64,000 bases of DNA from Leucobacter sp. UCMA 4100 (lineage in GTDB: Bacteria; Actinomycetota; Actinomycetes; Actinomycetales; Microbacteriaceae): assembly GCF_027853335.1 (NCBI RefSeq), contig NZ_JAFEUS010000002.1:496001-560000 (forward strand). The letters run 5' to 3'. Shown here piece after piece: positions 1 through 7,779 of the stretch; positions within the stretch are counted from its first letter, which is position 1, and each line of letters begins with the position of its first letter. The position numbers were made by a program, and so were the translations under genes. The notes beneath the pieces were generated by a model. The model had not been told where the DNA came from, made no database searches, and worked only from the letters and a program-made list of their open reading frames with translations.

Positions 1-504
1 AGCGAGCGAAGAAGCTGAGTCTGCGTTGAACGTAAGCCCTACCCCGAGCCCGAACACACCAAAGATGACCCCACCGGTGAGAATAATGAGCGCGGCCAAT
101 GCCCACCGCCAAGCGTCATCAGCGCGAGCCCCAGTGCTCCATCCAACGATTCCCACCACCACGACAACGATGATCGAAAACGTCAGCGCGGTCGCGAGCT
201 TCACCGCCGCATAGCCCAGCATCGGCATGGGCGTTACTGCAATCTGGCGCCCCCACCCCTGTCTGACCTCTGAGGCAGCGAATGAGCACACCGAAGTCAT
301 CGCTACTGCGGTGCCAAATGCGGCCATCGAAACCATGACGTAAAAGGCGACGTTCCCTTTGCCCATGGGGGCCGAGCCATACTCGGCACCGGCACCAAAC
401 AACAGGTACATTGCAATTGGCATGCCGAGCGTGAAAACGAGCGCGAAGGGGTTTCGCAGCTGTCGTTTCATCTCAACTGCATAAAATGTGCCCGAAAACA
501 TCAT
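1..504 (-). CDS. ABC-2 type transporter permease (3' part cut by window edge)
   Basis: This is the membrane subunit of a type-2 ABC exporter; the reading frame is open from 504 to the left edge, so its C-terminus is missing. The start ATG overlaps the stop of the ATPase gene upstream (ATGA), which shows translational coupling and a one-operon pair. The visible 168 residues begin with a short cytoplasmic stretch (MFSGTFYAVEMKRQLRNP) and contain at least three hydrophobic segments, around residues 22-35, 55-75 and 105-120. That is the normal N-terminal half of ABC-2 permeases, which export drugs, lipids or polysaccharides. The substrate cannot be told. A second ATG directly follows the first, so the start could be one codon later. 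Confidence 0.85.
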   Translation of the reverse strand, partial: MMFSGTFYAVEMKRQLRNPFALVFTLGMPIAMYLLFGAGAEYGSAPMGKGNVAFYVMVSMAAFGTAVAMTSVCSFAASEVRQGWGRQIAVTPMPMLGYAAVKLATALTFSIIVVVVVGIVGWSTGARADDAWRWALAALIILTGGVIFGVFGLGVGLTFNADSASSLA

Positions 505-1436
505 GCCTCCTCAGTAAGAGTGGTGAATGCCGACTCAAGTGTTGGGGCCGCTATTTCAAGGTCAGTTGCGCCCCGTTCGAGCACTGCCGCAGCGAGTTGA
601 TCTGCACGAACAGTTCGGGCCCAGAACTCGCCCCCTTGAACCCGCACCTGGGAACGCGGATCATGGCAAATTTCTCGAGCGAGCCGCGTAAACTCTGCCT
701 CTCGCGCCATGGGCACACGCGCCTTCAGCGTGCGCGTGCCGAGGGTGTTGCGAAGCTCCGAGGTATTCGCGTCTGCGACCACCGTGCCCCGGTGAACAAC
801 AACCGTTCGTTCGGCAAAGTGTTCTGCCTCTTCGAGGTAGTGCGTCGCGAAAATAATCGTTCTGCCGCGCGCCGCGTCAACGCGCATTTCTTGCCAGAAT
901 GCTTTTCGGGCGTGCACGTCCATGCCCGCGGTTGGCTCGTCGAGTATGAGCAACTCGGGATCTGGCACAAGTGCCAACGCGAATTTCACCCGTTGCTGCT
1001 CGCCGCCAGAGCATTTGCCGACTTTGCGTTTTGCAATACCTTCGAGCCTGGCACGTTTCATCACTTCAGGAATTCGCTCCCTGCGTTTGTGCAGGCTAGC
1101 GATAATACCGATCGTTTCAGCAACGGTAATGTCGGCGAGAAGCCCGCCAGTTTGCAAGACCGCAGAGACATGCCCTTCGTTCACTGCTTGCCGGGCATCA
1201 ACGCCAAAGAGTTTCACGCTCCCGGCGTCGGGCTTCGTGAGACCGAGCATCATGTCAATCGTTGTCGTCTTCCCCGCCCCGTTGGGGCCGAGAAACGCGA
1301 TAATTTCTCCCGCGCGAACGCTAAAGGTGAGCCCGTTGACCGCTGTAACCGAGCCACTCGGCGATGCAAAGTGTTTCGTTAGCCCTTGAATATCAACGAC
1401 AGGCGCGTGAGTGGGTGCGTCGTAAAGATCTTCCAT
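501..1436 (-). CDS. ABC transporter ATP-binding protein
   Basis: This 311-aa ATPase powers the permease encoded immediately downstream. It has a Walker A motif (GPNGAGKTT, about residues 50-58), a CSGGEQQRV signature, a Walker B with LLILDEPTAGMD, and a switch histidine in FATHYLEEAEH. That order is typical of drug- or antibiotic-exporting ATPases of the DrrA/CcmA class, with an extra C-terminal regulatory part of about 90 residues. I chose the ATG at 1436 because the protein family begins close to it; the frame also allows a start at 1478, and neither has a strong ribosome-binding site. Substrate unknown. Confidence 0.85.
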   Translation of the reverse strand: MEDLYDAPTHAPVVDIQGLTKHFASPSGSVTAVNGLTFSVRAGEIIAFLGPNGAGKTTTIDMMLGLTKPDAGSVKLFGVDARQAVNEGHVSAVLQTGGLLADITVAETIGIIASLHKRRERIPEVMKRARLEGIAKRKVGKCSGGEQQRVKFALALVPDPELLILDEPTAGMDVHARKAFWQEMRVDAARGRTIIFATHYLEEAEHFAERTVVVHRGTVVADANTSELRNTLGTRTLKARVPMAREAEFTRLAREICHDPRSQVRVQGGEFWARTVRADQLAAAVLERGATDLEIAAPTLESAFTTLTEEA

Positions 1437-1493
1437 GCTGCAAGTTTCATTGACATCGCCAAGAGATGCAGGAACCAACTGTCATGGGGTTTT

Positions 1494-1509
1494 CGTGACA
1501 AGTGTCACG
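1494..1509. promoter_or_regulatory. 7-bp inverted repeat CGTGACA-AG-TGTCACG
   Basis: A perfect 7-bp inverted repeat with a 2-nt centre lies between the VIT-type gene (stop at 1525) and the ABC pair (start at 1436). It could be an operator for the ABC pair or a weak terminator for the upstream gene. No matching regulator is encoded in the window. Confidence 0.35.
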
Positions 1510-1524
1510 ACTTTCGCGCGTCGA

Positions 1525-2265
1525 CTAGCCGATCGCCACGCCAAAGAGCATGCCGATGAGGTAGGTTGCGACCATCGTGGCAGAGCCCATGAGCACGTTG
1601 CGTATGATCGCGGGCCAAATCGGCGCTTCGCCGAGCTTGGCGCTCAGAAGGCCCGTCAGGAAGAGGCCAACCACGACCGCAATCGCGGTGAGTGCGACCG
1701 CGTTGCCCCCTGGAATGAGAATCATGAGCATCGGGATGAGGCCACCGAGCGTGAAGGCGATGAACGACGAGAACGCAGCGACCCACGGGCTCGTGTATTC
1801 ATCGGGGTCGATGCCGAGTTCAACCTCGGCGTGAGCCGCAAGGGCGTCGTGCTCGGTGAGCTCTTCGGCGACCTGCTTCGCGAGCTTGGCTGAGAGCCCG
1901 CGCTTGCGGTACATGCCGGTGAGCTCGGCCAGCTCGGCTTGCGGGTGCTCTTTGAGCTCGATGCTCTCTTTTTCAATGAGCGCTTTTTCGGTGTCACGCT
2001 GCGTACTCACCGAGACATACTCGCCGCCAGCCATCGAAAAGGCACCCGCAACGAGCGCGGCGATTCCGGCCGTCGCGATCGCGATGACGTTGCCTGGCGT
2101 TGCTGCTGCGACACCGACAACGACGCCGGCGACCGAGACGATGCCATCGTTCGCTCCGAGCACGCCCGCGCGCAACCAGTTAAGGCGTTGCCCAACGTTG
2201 CTCTCGAGGTGTGACTCGTGGAGGTGGTCGATGACGGTTTCGAAGCCGGTTACTCTGGTGTTCAT
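1525..2265 (-). CDS. VIT1/CCC1-family metal transporter
   Basis: This 246-aa membrane protein belongs to the VIT1/CCC1 family, which moves ferrous iron or manganese out of the cytoplasm in exchange for protons. The family hallmark is present near the N-terminus: LRAGVLGANDGIVSVAG followed by a glycine-rich helix, then a central soluble stretch rich in Glu and Lys (the metal-binding region, about residues 85-145), then three more hydrophobic helices. I chose the ATG at 2265 (MNTRV) over an upstream in-frame start because the family begins there. Two DtxR/IdeR-like boxes in the 107-nt gap upstream fit iron-dependent control. Whether iron or manganese is the substrate is not settled. Confidence 0.85.
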   Translation of the reverse strand: MNTRVTGFETVIDHLHESHLESNVGQRLNWLRAGVLGANDGIVSVAGVVVGVAAATPGNVIAIATAGIAALVAGAFSMAGGEYVSVSTQRDTEKALIEKESIELKEHPQAELAELTGMYRKRGLSAKLAKQVAEELTEHDALAAHAEVELGIDPDEYTSPWVAAFSSFIAFTLGGLIPMLMILIPGGNAVALTAIAVVVGLFLTGLLSAKLGEAPIWPAIIRNVLMGSATMVATYLIGMLFGVAIG

Positions 2266-2301
2266 GTCATCAGCATGGCACCGAGAAGAAGACCGCGCAA
2301 G

Positions 2302-2320
2302 CAAGGCTAGGCAAGGCTAA
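2302..2320. promoter_or_regulatory. DtxR/IdeR-like box (proximal)
   Basis: About 37-55 nt before the metal transporter start is CAAGGCTAGGCAAGGCTAA, which matches the 19-bp DtxR/IdeR iron-box consensus (TWAGGTTAGSCTAACCTWA, from memory) at about 14 positions. Its place before a metal transporter supports the call; the match is imperfect. Confidence 0.4.
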
Positions 2321-2343
2321 AAGCCTCTGTTTGCCTCAAATAT

Positions 2344-2361
2344 GAGCATAGCCTAGCCTCA
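2344..2361. promoter_or_regulatory. DtxR/IdeR-like box (distal)
   Basis: Read on the minus strand this is TGAGGCTAGGCTATGCTC, matching the DtxR/IdeR consensus at about 13-14 of 17 compared positions. It lies about 80 nt upstream of the metal transporter start and, with the proximal box, gives a paired arrangement. Binding is inferred, not shown. Confidence 0.4.
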
Positions 2362-2372
2362 CTTTTGACCCA

Positions 2373-3665
2373 CTACCGAGCCCGAATATGTTCGGGTCGT
2401 GAAGCAACGATTCCGGCGAGCAATTGCACGACGAGTGCGACTCCCAGCACGACCATCGGCACCTTCCACTCGCCGGTTGCAGCGTGCACCGCACCGATGC
2501 CGATGGGCCCGAGCCCCGCGATGAGGTAGCCGAAGCCCTGCGACATCGTCGAGAGGTGACCCGTGTGGTGGGCATCTGGCGAACGCCACACGATAAACGT
2601 CAGCGACAGACTGATGGTGGCCCCCTGTCCGAGACCGATGAGCGTCATCCACACGTAGGCTCCCTCGGCCGGTGCGATCGCGAGCCCCACGTACGCTGAG
2701 GCGACGAGCGCGGTCGCGATGGCGACGGGAACCCAGGTCGGTTTCATACGGGCGGCGACCGACGGCGTCACAAGTGAGGCAACGATTCCAGGAAAGGCAG
2801 AGTACGCGAGCATCAAACCAGCCTCGTTCGGGCTCATGCCTGCGTCTTGTAGCATCGTTGGAATCCAGGTGAGCATCGTGTAGTAGCTCGCGCTCTGCAG
2901 ACCCATGAGCAGGGTAACGGCAATCGCAATCGGGTCGGTGAGAATCGCTCGAAATGGCGGCTCGTGGGTGGCGGCTTTGACGCCTGCCTCGTGCTTTGGG
3001 AGCCGAGGCTGCGGGCCACGTCGCAGCTGCGGCAGCCAAATGACGAGCGCGATCACCGCGGGAATCGCCCAGACACCAAGCGCGAGGCGCCAGTTCCCAT
3101 CCATGACGGGCAGCAGCAGGGCGGTGAGCCCTGAGGCAAAGGCGGCACCCACGAACAGGGCGGTCGAGTAGAGCCCCATCATGAGGCCCACCCGGTGCGA
3201 GAAGTCTTGCTTGATCGCGGCGGGCATCACCACGTTGCCCACCGCAATCGCGGCGCCGACGAGCACTGTGCCGGCGAAGAGGCCGAGCAGGCTCGGCTGC
3301 AGCCGAAGCAGAATGCCGGCTGCGAGAACGAGCATCGTGAGCCCGAGCAGACGGTGCATGCCGAGACGCCTCGTCAGCGCCGGTGTGAAGAAGGCAAACG
3401 CACCAAACGCAAAGACCGGAATCGTCATGAGCAAGCTCACGAGCGTCGCAGAAAGCCCGAGCGAGGCCTGAATGTCGGCGAGTACGGGGCCGATTGAGGC
3501 AACACCGATGCGCAGGTTCAGCCCGATGAGAATGAGGCCGGTGCCGAGCAGGAGCAACGACCACTTGCTCGGGGTTTTTTCGGGTGCGACGCTCACCTTT
3601 TCGGCGTCTGGGGTTGGCAGGTTCACCATGTCAGTATTCGGGGTATCAAACGGCATACCCACCAT
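2373..3665 (-). CDS. MFS exporter of the CynX/NimT family
   Basis: A 430-aa, twelve-helix major facilitator protein. The first helix carries the family signature LIGLNLRIGVASIGPVLADI, seen in the CynX (cyanate) and NimT (2-nitroimidazole) exporters. The gene is divergent from an AraC regulator only 45 nt away, the same arrangement as nimT-nimR in Escherichia coli, so a self-contained sensor/efflux pair is likely. Start candidates are the ATG codons at 3665, 3656 and 3629; the cytoplasmic N-terminus (about 35 residues) is long for the family, so the last is possible. The substrate is inferred only from family resemblance and could be any small toxic organic compound. Confidence 0.85.
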   Translation of the reverse strand: MVGMPFDTPNTDMVNLPTPDAEKVSVAPEKTPSKWSLLLLGTGLILIGLNLRIGVASIGPVLADIQASLGLSATLVSLLMTIPVFAFGAFAFFTPALTRRLGMHRLLGLTMLVLAAGILLRLQPSLLGLFAGTVLVGAAIAVGNVVMPAAIKQDFSHRVGLMMGLYSTALFVGAAFASGLTALLLPVMDGNWRLALGVWAIPAVIALVIWLPQLRRGPQPRLPKHEAGVKAATHEPPFRAILTDPIAIAVTLLMGLQSASYYTMLTWIPTMLQDAGMSPNEAGLMLAYSAFPGIVASLVTPSVAARMKPTWVPVAIATALVASAYVGLAIAPAEGAYVWMTLIGLGQGATISLSLTFIVWRSPDAHHTGHLSTMSQGFGYLIAGLGPIGIGAVHAATGEWKVPMVVLGVALVVQLLAGIVASRPEHIRAR

Positions 3666-3710
3666 TTCAGCCGATACGCAACTAGCTCACAACCGGTAAA
3701 CTGACATGAA

Positions 3711-4484
3711 ATGCCTGAATTACGCCAAGAAGTCATCATTCCCGAGCAGGCCCTTCGGCTCGGCCACGAGCAGCACACCCCTGCCCACCTGCACGACCAG
3801 GGACACCTCGTGTACCCGGCAACCGGTGTGCTCTCGATGGTGACCGATGCGGGGTCGTGGATCGCACCCTCGAACCGTGCCGTCTGGATTCCCAGCGGCT
3901 TTCTGCATCAGCACCGCGCGCACGGAGCAACCGACATGCGCATTGTCTTCATGACTGGCGAGCATGCCTGCCGCCTGCCAGGCCACCCGGCAGTGCTCGC
4001 GGTGCCGCCCCTCGCCAGAGAGGCCACGCTCGCGCTCACGAGTACACAGGCTCGCAGCCCTGAATCACGCAACCGCTTGCGCCACGTCATCATCGACGAA
4101 CTCACGGCGACCCCTGAGCAGCCCCTGCATCTGCCCGTTCCCACCGACGAGCGACTCCTGCAGGTGATGTCGCTCGTCACGGCAGACCTCGCAAGCCCCG
4201 CAACCCTGAGCGAACTCGGGCACCGCATCGGCGCGAGCGAACGCACGCTCAGCCGCCTTTTTCGCGCAGAGACCGGCATGAGCTTTCGCCAGTGGCGCAT
4301 TCAACTGCGAGTGCACAGCGCCCTCCTCATGCTCAGCGAGGGGCGGTCGGTGCTTGACGTCGCAACCGCCTGCGGCTGGGCCAACCCGAGCGCCTTCATC
4401 GACGCCTTCACCGCGCTCATCGGCCAGACCCCGGGCAGGTACCAGCGCTCGCTCGGCGAAGCGGGGGCTGGCTCCGCTCAGTAG
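3711..4484 (+). CDS. AraC-family regulator (NimR-like)
   Basis: A 257-aa regulator with an N-terminal cupin-like effector domain (residues about 1-130, with the HTPAHLHDQGHLVYP histidine-rich strand) and a C-terminal AraC double helix-turn-helix (about 160-250, TLSELGHRIGASERTLSRLFRAETG and LDVATACGWANPSAFIDAF). This short AraC type is the one that controls nimT-like exporters. It is transcribed away from such an exporter from a 45-nt shared promoter region, so it probably represses or activates that gene and itself. The ATG at 3711 gives a family-length protein. A strong hairpin terminator follows the stop. Confidence 0.88.
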   Translation: MPELRQEVIIPEQALRLGHEQHTPAHLHDQGHLVYPATGVLSMVTDAGSWIAPSNRAVWIPSGFLHQHRAHGATDMRIVFMTGEHACRLPGHPAVLAVPPLAREATLALTSTQARSPESRNRLRHVIIDELTATPEQPLHLPVPTDERLLQVMSLVTADLASPATLSELGHRIGASERTLSRLFRAETGMSFRQWRIQLRVHSALLMLSEGRSVLDVATACGWANPSAFIDAFTALIGQTPGRYQRSLGEAGAGSAQ

Positions 4485-4528
4485 AACGCTCCGGGGTCAT
4501 AGCCGGGCGCGATCCGCCAAGAAAGAGA

Positions 4529-4565
4529 ACAGCCCCAGCCCGGCGCTATGCCGGGCTGGGGCTGT
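4529..4565. terminator. Bidirectional hairpin terminator
   Basis: A perfect 15-bp stem, AGCCCCAGCCCGG pairing with CCGGGCTGGGGCT, around a 7-nt loop. It sits between the convergent AraC gene and csbD-like gene, so it can end both transcripts. Confidence 0.85.
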
Positions 4566-4588
4566 GAAGCGTTTCGCCTGGGCGAACG

Positions 4589-4774
4589 CTAGTCGTTCAT
4601 GATGTCTTTTGCGGTGTCCTTCACGTCGCCAACGACCTTCTTGGCACCGCCCTTGACCTGGTCTGCCTTACCCTCGGCAACCATCTGCTCGTTATCAGTG
4701 AGGTTGCCGACGGCTTCTTTGGCCTTACCCTTTGCCTTGTCCATACCTGCTTCGATTTTGTCTGATGCACTCAT
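4589..4774 (-). CDS. CsbD-family stress protein
   Basis: A 61-aa hydrophilic protein made of the CsbD pattern: MSASDKIEAGMDKAKGKAKE, a middle LTDNEQMVAEGKADQVKG and a C-terminal KKVVGDVKDTAKDI. CsbD-like proteins are abundant in general stress responses of many bacteria but have no settled biochemical role. The start ATG has a purine-rich site (ACGGAGCTGAACA) upstream. The gene stands alone, bounded by a terminator and a 308-nt non-coding gap. No stress sigma-factor promoter could be recognised with confidence. Confidence 0.88.
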   Translation of the reverse strand: MSASDKIEAGMDKAKGKAKEAVGNLTDNEQMVAEGKADQVKGGAKKVVGDVKDTAKDIMND

Positions 4775-5082
4775 TGTTCAGCTCCGTTCGTTGGTTATAT
4801 TGGACATTTCTACTGTTTCACTCATGCGCCGATGGTGCAAGTCATGCCCAGGGCGTTCACAGCAGCTACTCGCCGAACCCGCAGGTTTTCGCAACCTCTC
4901 GTTCATCTTCGGCCCACCCCACGCACCCCGCAGGGCGAACAGGTTTGCACAGCTGTCCCCATCACACGCGCAGATGAGACGACCCGCAACCGAGCATTCA
5001 CCGGCCCTCCTCCGCCCGTTCACGCAGAGTCGAAACACTGCGGGTAAGCCCTGAAATTCGGGGCTTCGAGAAAGGAATCTCA
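4775..5082. other. Intergenic gap between csbD-like gene and phosphoesterase gene
   Basis: No convincing gene is seen in these 308 bases; the frames that are open lack ribosome-binding sites and family character. The right end (5045-5067) has an AAGCCC/GGGCTT hairpin just before the phosphoesterase ribosome-binding site. The left end should hold the csbD-like promoter, but no clear -35/-10 pair is visible. Confidence 0.6.
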
Positions 5083-7482
5083 ATGCCCGCGTCACCATCC
5101 CGACGTTCACGCAAACAGCGGCGTTTCGCCATCGTAGGCGCGCTCGTCACGACCATGCTGCTCGTGCCAGCCGCAACAAGCTCGGCCTGGGCCGAGCCTC
5201 AAGCCGAGCAGGAGCAAGCGAACGCAAGCGCCCCGTTGCAGGCAGCAGCTCCAGCCACGCTCTCGCTCTCGGCAGCGACTGCAATAACCGGTGAAAAGCT
5301 CACCGTCAAGTACGCAACAGACCAGCTCCACGCCGAAAACTGGGTGGGCATTTACCCTGAAACGGTCGCTCCAGGCGACTCCCCCTCGCTGCTGTGGAAG
5401 TACACGCCAGAAGCCTCAGGCTCAACGAGTTTCACCCTCGATCTTCAACCCGGCACCTACCATGTCTGGTTCCTCGCGCGGGGCGGCTACGATGCGATTA
5501 CCGATAAGCAAGTGTTGACGGTCACGGCTGATCCGCAGGCCCCGGCCCCTCTCGAACCCGGTGATCCACTCGCCCCGGTCACGATCGACCCGGTCACGAC
5601 CACCGTCGCAACCGACGGCGTCATCATGCGCGAGTTTTTCACCGAGACGTCGTTACCAGAGGGGTGGATCACGGCCTTTGCATCGCCCGCGACCGGCAAT
5701 CCGGCATACGCTGGCTGGCAACAAACGACGAGGTCGCAGTGGTCTGAGAACGTTGACGAGATGCGCGATCGTTTCGGGCGCACTGATCGCGGTTTCATGG
5801 TGGCAGATGCACAACAGTTCGGTGCTGACTACTTCGAGGCGAGCCTCACGAGCGCCCCGGTCGACGTGCACGGGCTCGATCGTGTACGCCTCACCTTCGA
5901 CAGCCATTACCGTGGCGCGCCGGGCCAAACCGGCGAGGTCTTTGCGAGCTTCGATGAGGCCGAGCCGGTGCAGGTGCTGAGCCTCGATGAGACAACCGTC
6001 ACTTCGGGCTACGACGGCATGCAGATGAATGCCGCACAGGACCTGATGATCGAGGTGCCGGCCAAGGCCAAAACGGTTCAGTTCACGTGGAGCTTTACCG
6101 GCGGTGAAGGCGCACACTACTGGGGCATCGACTCGGTGCTCGTGCACCAGGTACAGGCCGCCACGAGCGTTGAACCCACCCAGGCCTGGGTCGTCTCAGA
6201 TATTCAGGGGCACCCGGCCGATTTCGCTGTCGGCCTTCAGCGCTTTGCCGAGCTTTCGCCAAAGGCTGACGGGCTGCTCATGGTCGGCGACATCGTCAAT
6301 TCGGGATCGGTGCAGGAGTGGCGTGAAATTTACGATGTCATGAACGCGTCTGAGGCCTACCGCCCGCGCCAGACCGTCGCCACGATGGGAAACCATGAAC
6401 GCTACGCTTCAGGAGGGTTTGACGCGAACTTTGCGCGCTTTCTCGAGTTTGCCGAACGAGACAAGGCATGGGGCGAATACGTGCTCGAAGGCCCTGCGGG
6501 TGACCTGCCGGTAATCGTACTCGGTCAAGAGATCGCTGGCCCGAGCGACGTTCCCATGACCGAAGAGCAGGTCAGGTTTCTCGAAGAGCGGCTCGCGCAC
6601 TGGACCGCGCTCGATAAGCAGGTACTCGTGCTCTCGCACTTTCCGCTCGGCAACACCGTCTCGGCATCATGGTTGCCGTGGTACAGCAAGCACCACATGC
6701 ACAACGACCGCCTCACCAACATCATGGTGAACTACCCGAATGCCATCATGCTGAGCGGCCACACCCACTACCCCGCAGAGCTCGGCGACTGGTCGATGCA
6801 GCGCCGATCTGATCGTGGCCACCCCGACGGCTTCTGGGCCATCAACACGCTCGCGATGCATATTGAGTGGGATGCCCGCGGTGAAAACACCAGCGATATC
6901 ACCGAGGTGACGACCGGCGACATCAACCGTGGCCTCACGCTCGACTCATACGGCGACCGAGTGGTCATCACCGCCTACGATTTCGCAAGCAACACCGAGT
7001 TGCGCCAGGTCACGATCGCAAACCCGCTCGTCGACTTCACGGCAGAGCTCGCGCCTGACGAAAAGCGTGCGGCCGACTACTCGGGGATCACCGCGGCCCT
7101 CGCATCGGTGCCGCAGCACCTCGACCGTTTCACGCCACGCTCGGTCAAGCCCCTCGAAGCAGCGATCGCTGCGGTCGTTTACGACCTCACTGCCGATCGA
7201 CAGGCCGAGGTCGACGCGATGGCCCAGGCGATCATCTCGGCGATCGCGGGCCTCACGCCCTCAGAAGGCACGGCCACTGGGCCTGAGACCCCCGGCGACA
7301 AGACTGACGATGGAGCACCGGGCGGTGGCGCACCGAATGCAACGGAAGCAGCGACCGACGGCGCACTCGCGCAGACCGGCTTAGCCGGGTACGGCTGGGG
7401 CATCGCGGCTGCACTCGCACTGCTCGCTGCCGGCGGAGCATTCGTGACCGCACGCTTCGTGCGCCACGGTTCGAGCCGCTAG
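5083..7482 (+). CDS. Secreted metallophosphoesterase with LAxTG sorting signal
   Basis: A 799-aa exported enzyme. Residues 1-38 are a signal peptide (RRSRKQRRF, a hydrophobic core, then AWAEP). Residues about 55-145 form an Ig-like domain resembling those before purple acid phosphatases, followed by a jelly-roll-like region (about 180-355). The calcineurin-like phosphoesterase follows: VSDIQGH (367), GDIVNSG (about 400), GNHE (435), LSHFPL (516) and GHTH (557), all metal-ligand motifs in order. A FIVAR-like helical repeat lies at about 660-720. The C-terminus is LAQTG (761), a membrane helix and RFVRHGSSR, a class E-type (LAxTG) sortase signal, so the enzyme is probably wall-anchored. The ATG has a good AGAAAGGAA site. 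Substrate not known; a phosphate-scavenging role is possible. Confidence 0.88.
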   Translation: MPASPSRRSRKQRRFAIVGALVTTMLLVPAATSSAWAEPQAEQEQANASAPLQAAAPATLSLSAATAITGEKLTVKYATDQLHAENWVGIYPETVAPGDSPSLLWKYTPEASGSTSFTLDLQPGTYHVWFLARGGYDAITDKQVLTVTADPQAPAPLEPGDPLAPVTIDPVTTTVATDGVIMREFFTETSLPEGWITAFASPATGNPAYAGWQQTTRSQWSENVDEMRDRFGRTDRGFMVADAQQFGADYFEASLTSAPVDVHGLDRVRLTFDSHYRGAPGQTGEVFASFDEAEPVQVLSLDETTVTSGYDGMQMNAAQDLMIEVPAKAKTVQFTWSFTGGEGAHYWGIDSVLVHQVQAATSVEPTQAWVVSDIQGHPADFAVGLQRFAELSPKADGLLMVGDIVNSGSVQEWREIYDVMNASEAYRPRQTVATMGNHERYASGGFDANFARFLEFAERDKAWGEYVLEGPAGDLPVIVLGQEIAGPSDVPMTEEQVRFLEERLAHWTALDKQVLVLSHFPLGNTVSASWLPWYSKHHMHNDRLTNIMVNYPNAIMLSGHTHYPAELGDWSMQRRSDRGHPDGFWAINTLAMHIEWDARGENTSDITEVTTGDINRGLTLDSYGDRVVITAYDFASNTELRQVTIANPLVDFTAELAPDEKRAADYSGITAALASVPQHLDRFTPRSVKPLEAAIAAVVYDLTADRQAEVDAMAQAIISAIAGLTPSEGTATGPETPGDKTDDGAPGGGAPNATEAATDGALAQTGLAGYGWGIAAALALLAAGGAFVTARFVRHGSSR

Positions 7483-7492
7483 CACCACGTCC

Positions 7493-7535
7493 AAGGCTGG
7501 GGCGTTCCGGGTTGTTCCCGGGGCGCCCCAGCCTT
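7493..7535 (+). terminator. Hairpin terminator after phosphoesterase gene
   Basis: A perfect 12-bp stem (AAGGCTGGGGCG with CGCCCCAGCCTT), extended inside by CCGG/CCGG, starts 10 nt after the stop codon. Confidence 0.75.
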
Positions 7536-7734
7536 CTGCGTTCCCCCGAGCCATCGCCACCTTCCCTTCCCTTCCCCGGGTGATCACCGAGTCCCGTTCT
7601 CGTCTCACTCGTCACACAGGACGCACTGTGAAGCGCAGCAGCCGAAGCCACGAGGCCAGGCGCAAAGCCAGGAGCCAGGCGCCAGGCGCAAGCGCGCAGA
7701 CGGGACGCACACGCATTCATGCGGGCACACGAAA

Positions 7735-7764
7735 GCGGCCCGAGGGTAAATCCCCTCGGGCCGC
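7735..7764 (-). terminator. Hairpin terminator after phnE
   Basis: A 12-bp perfect stem (GCGGCCCGAGGG with CCCTCGGGCCGC) around a 6-nt loop lies 16 nt beyond the phnE stop, followed on the minus strand by TTTCGTGT. It closes the uptake operon. Bases 7640-7720 nearby carry several imperfect copies of CCAGGCGC with no gene. Confidence 0.75.
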
Positions 7765-7779
7765 ACGAGTCGTTCCGCG

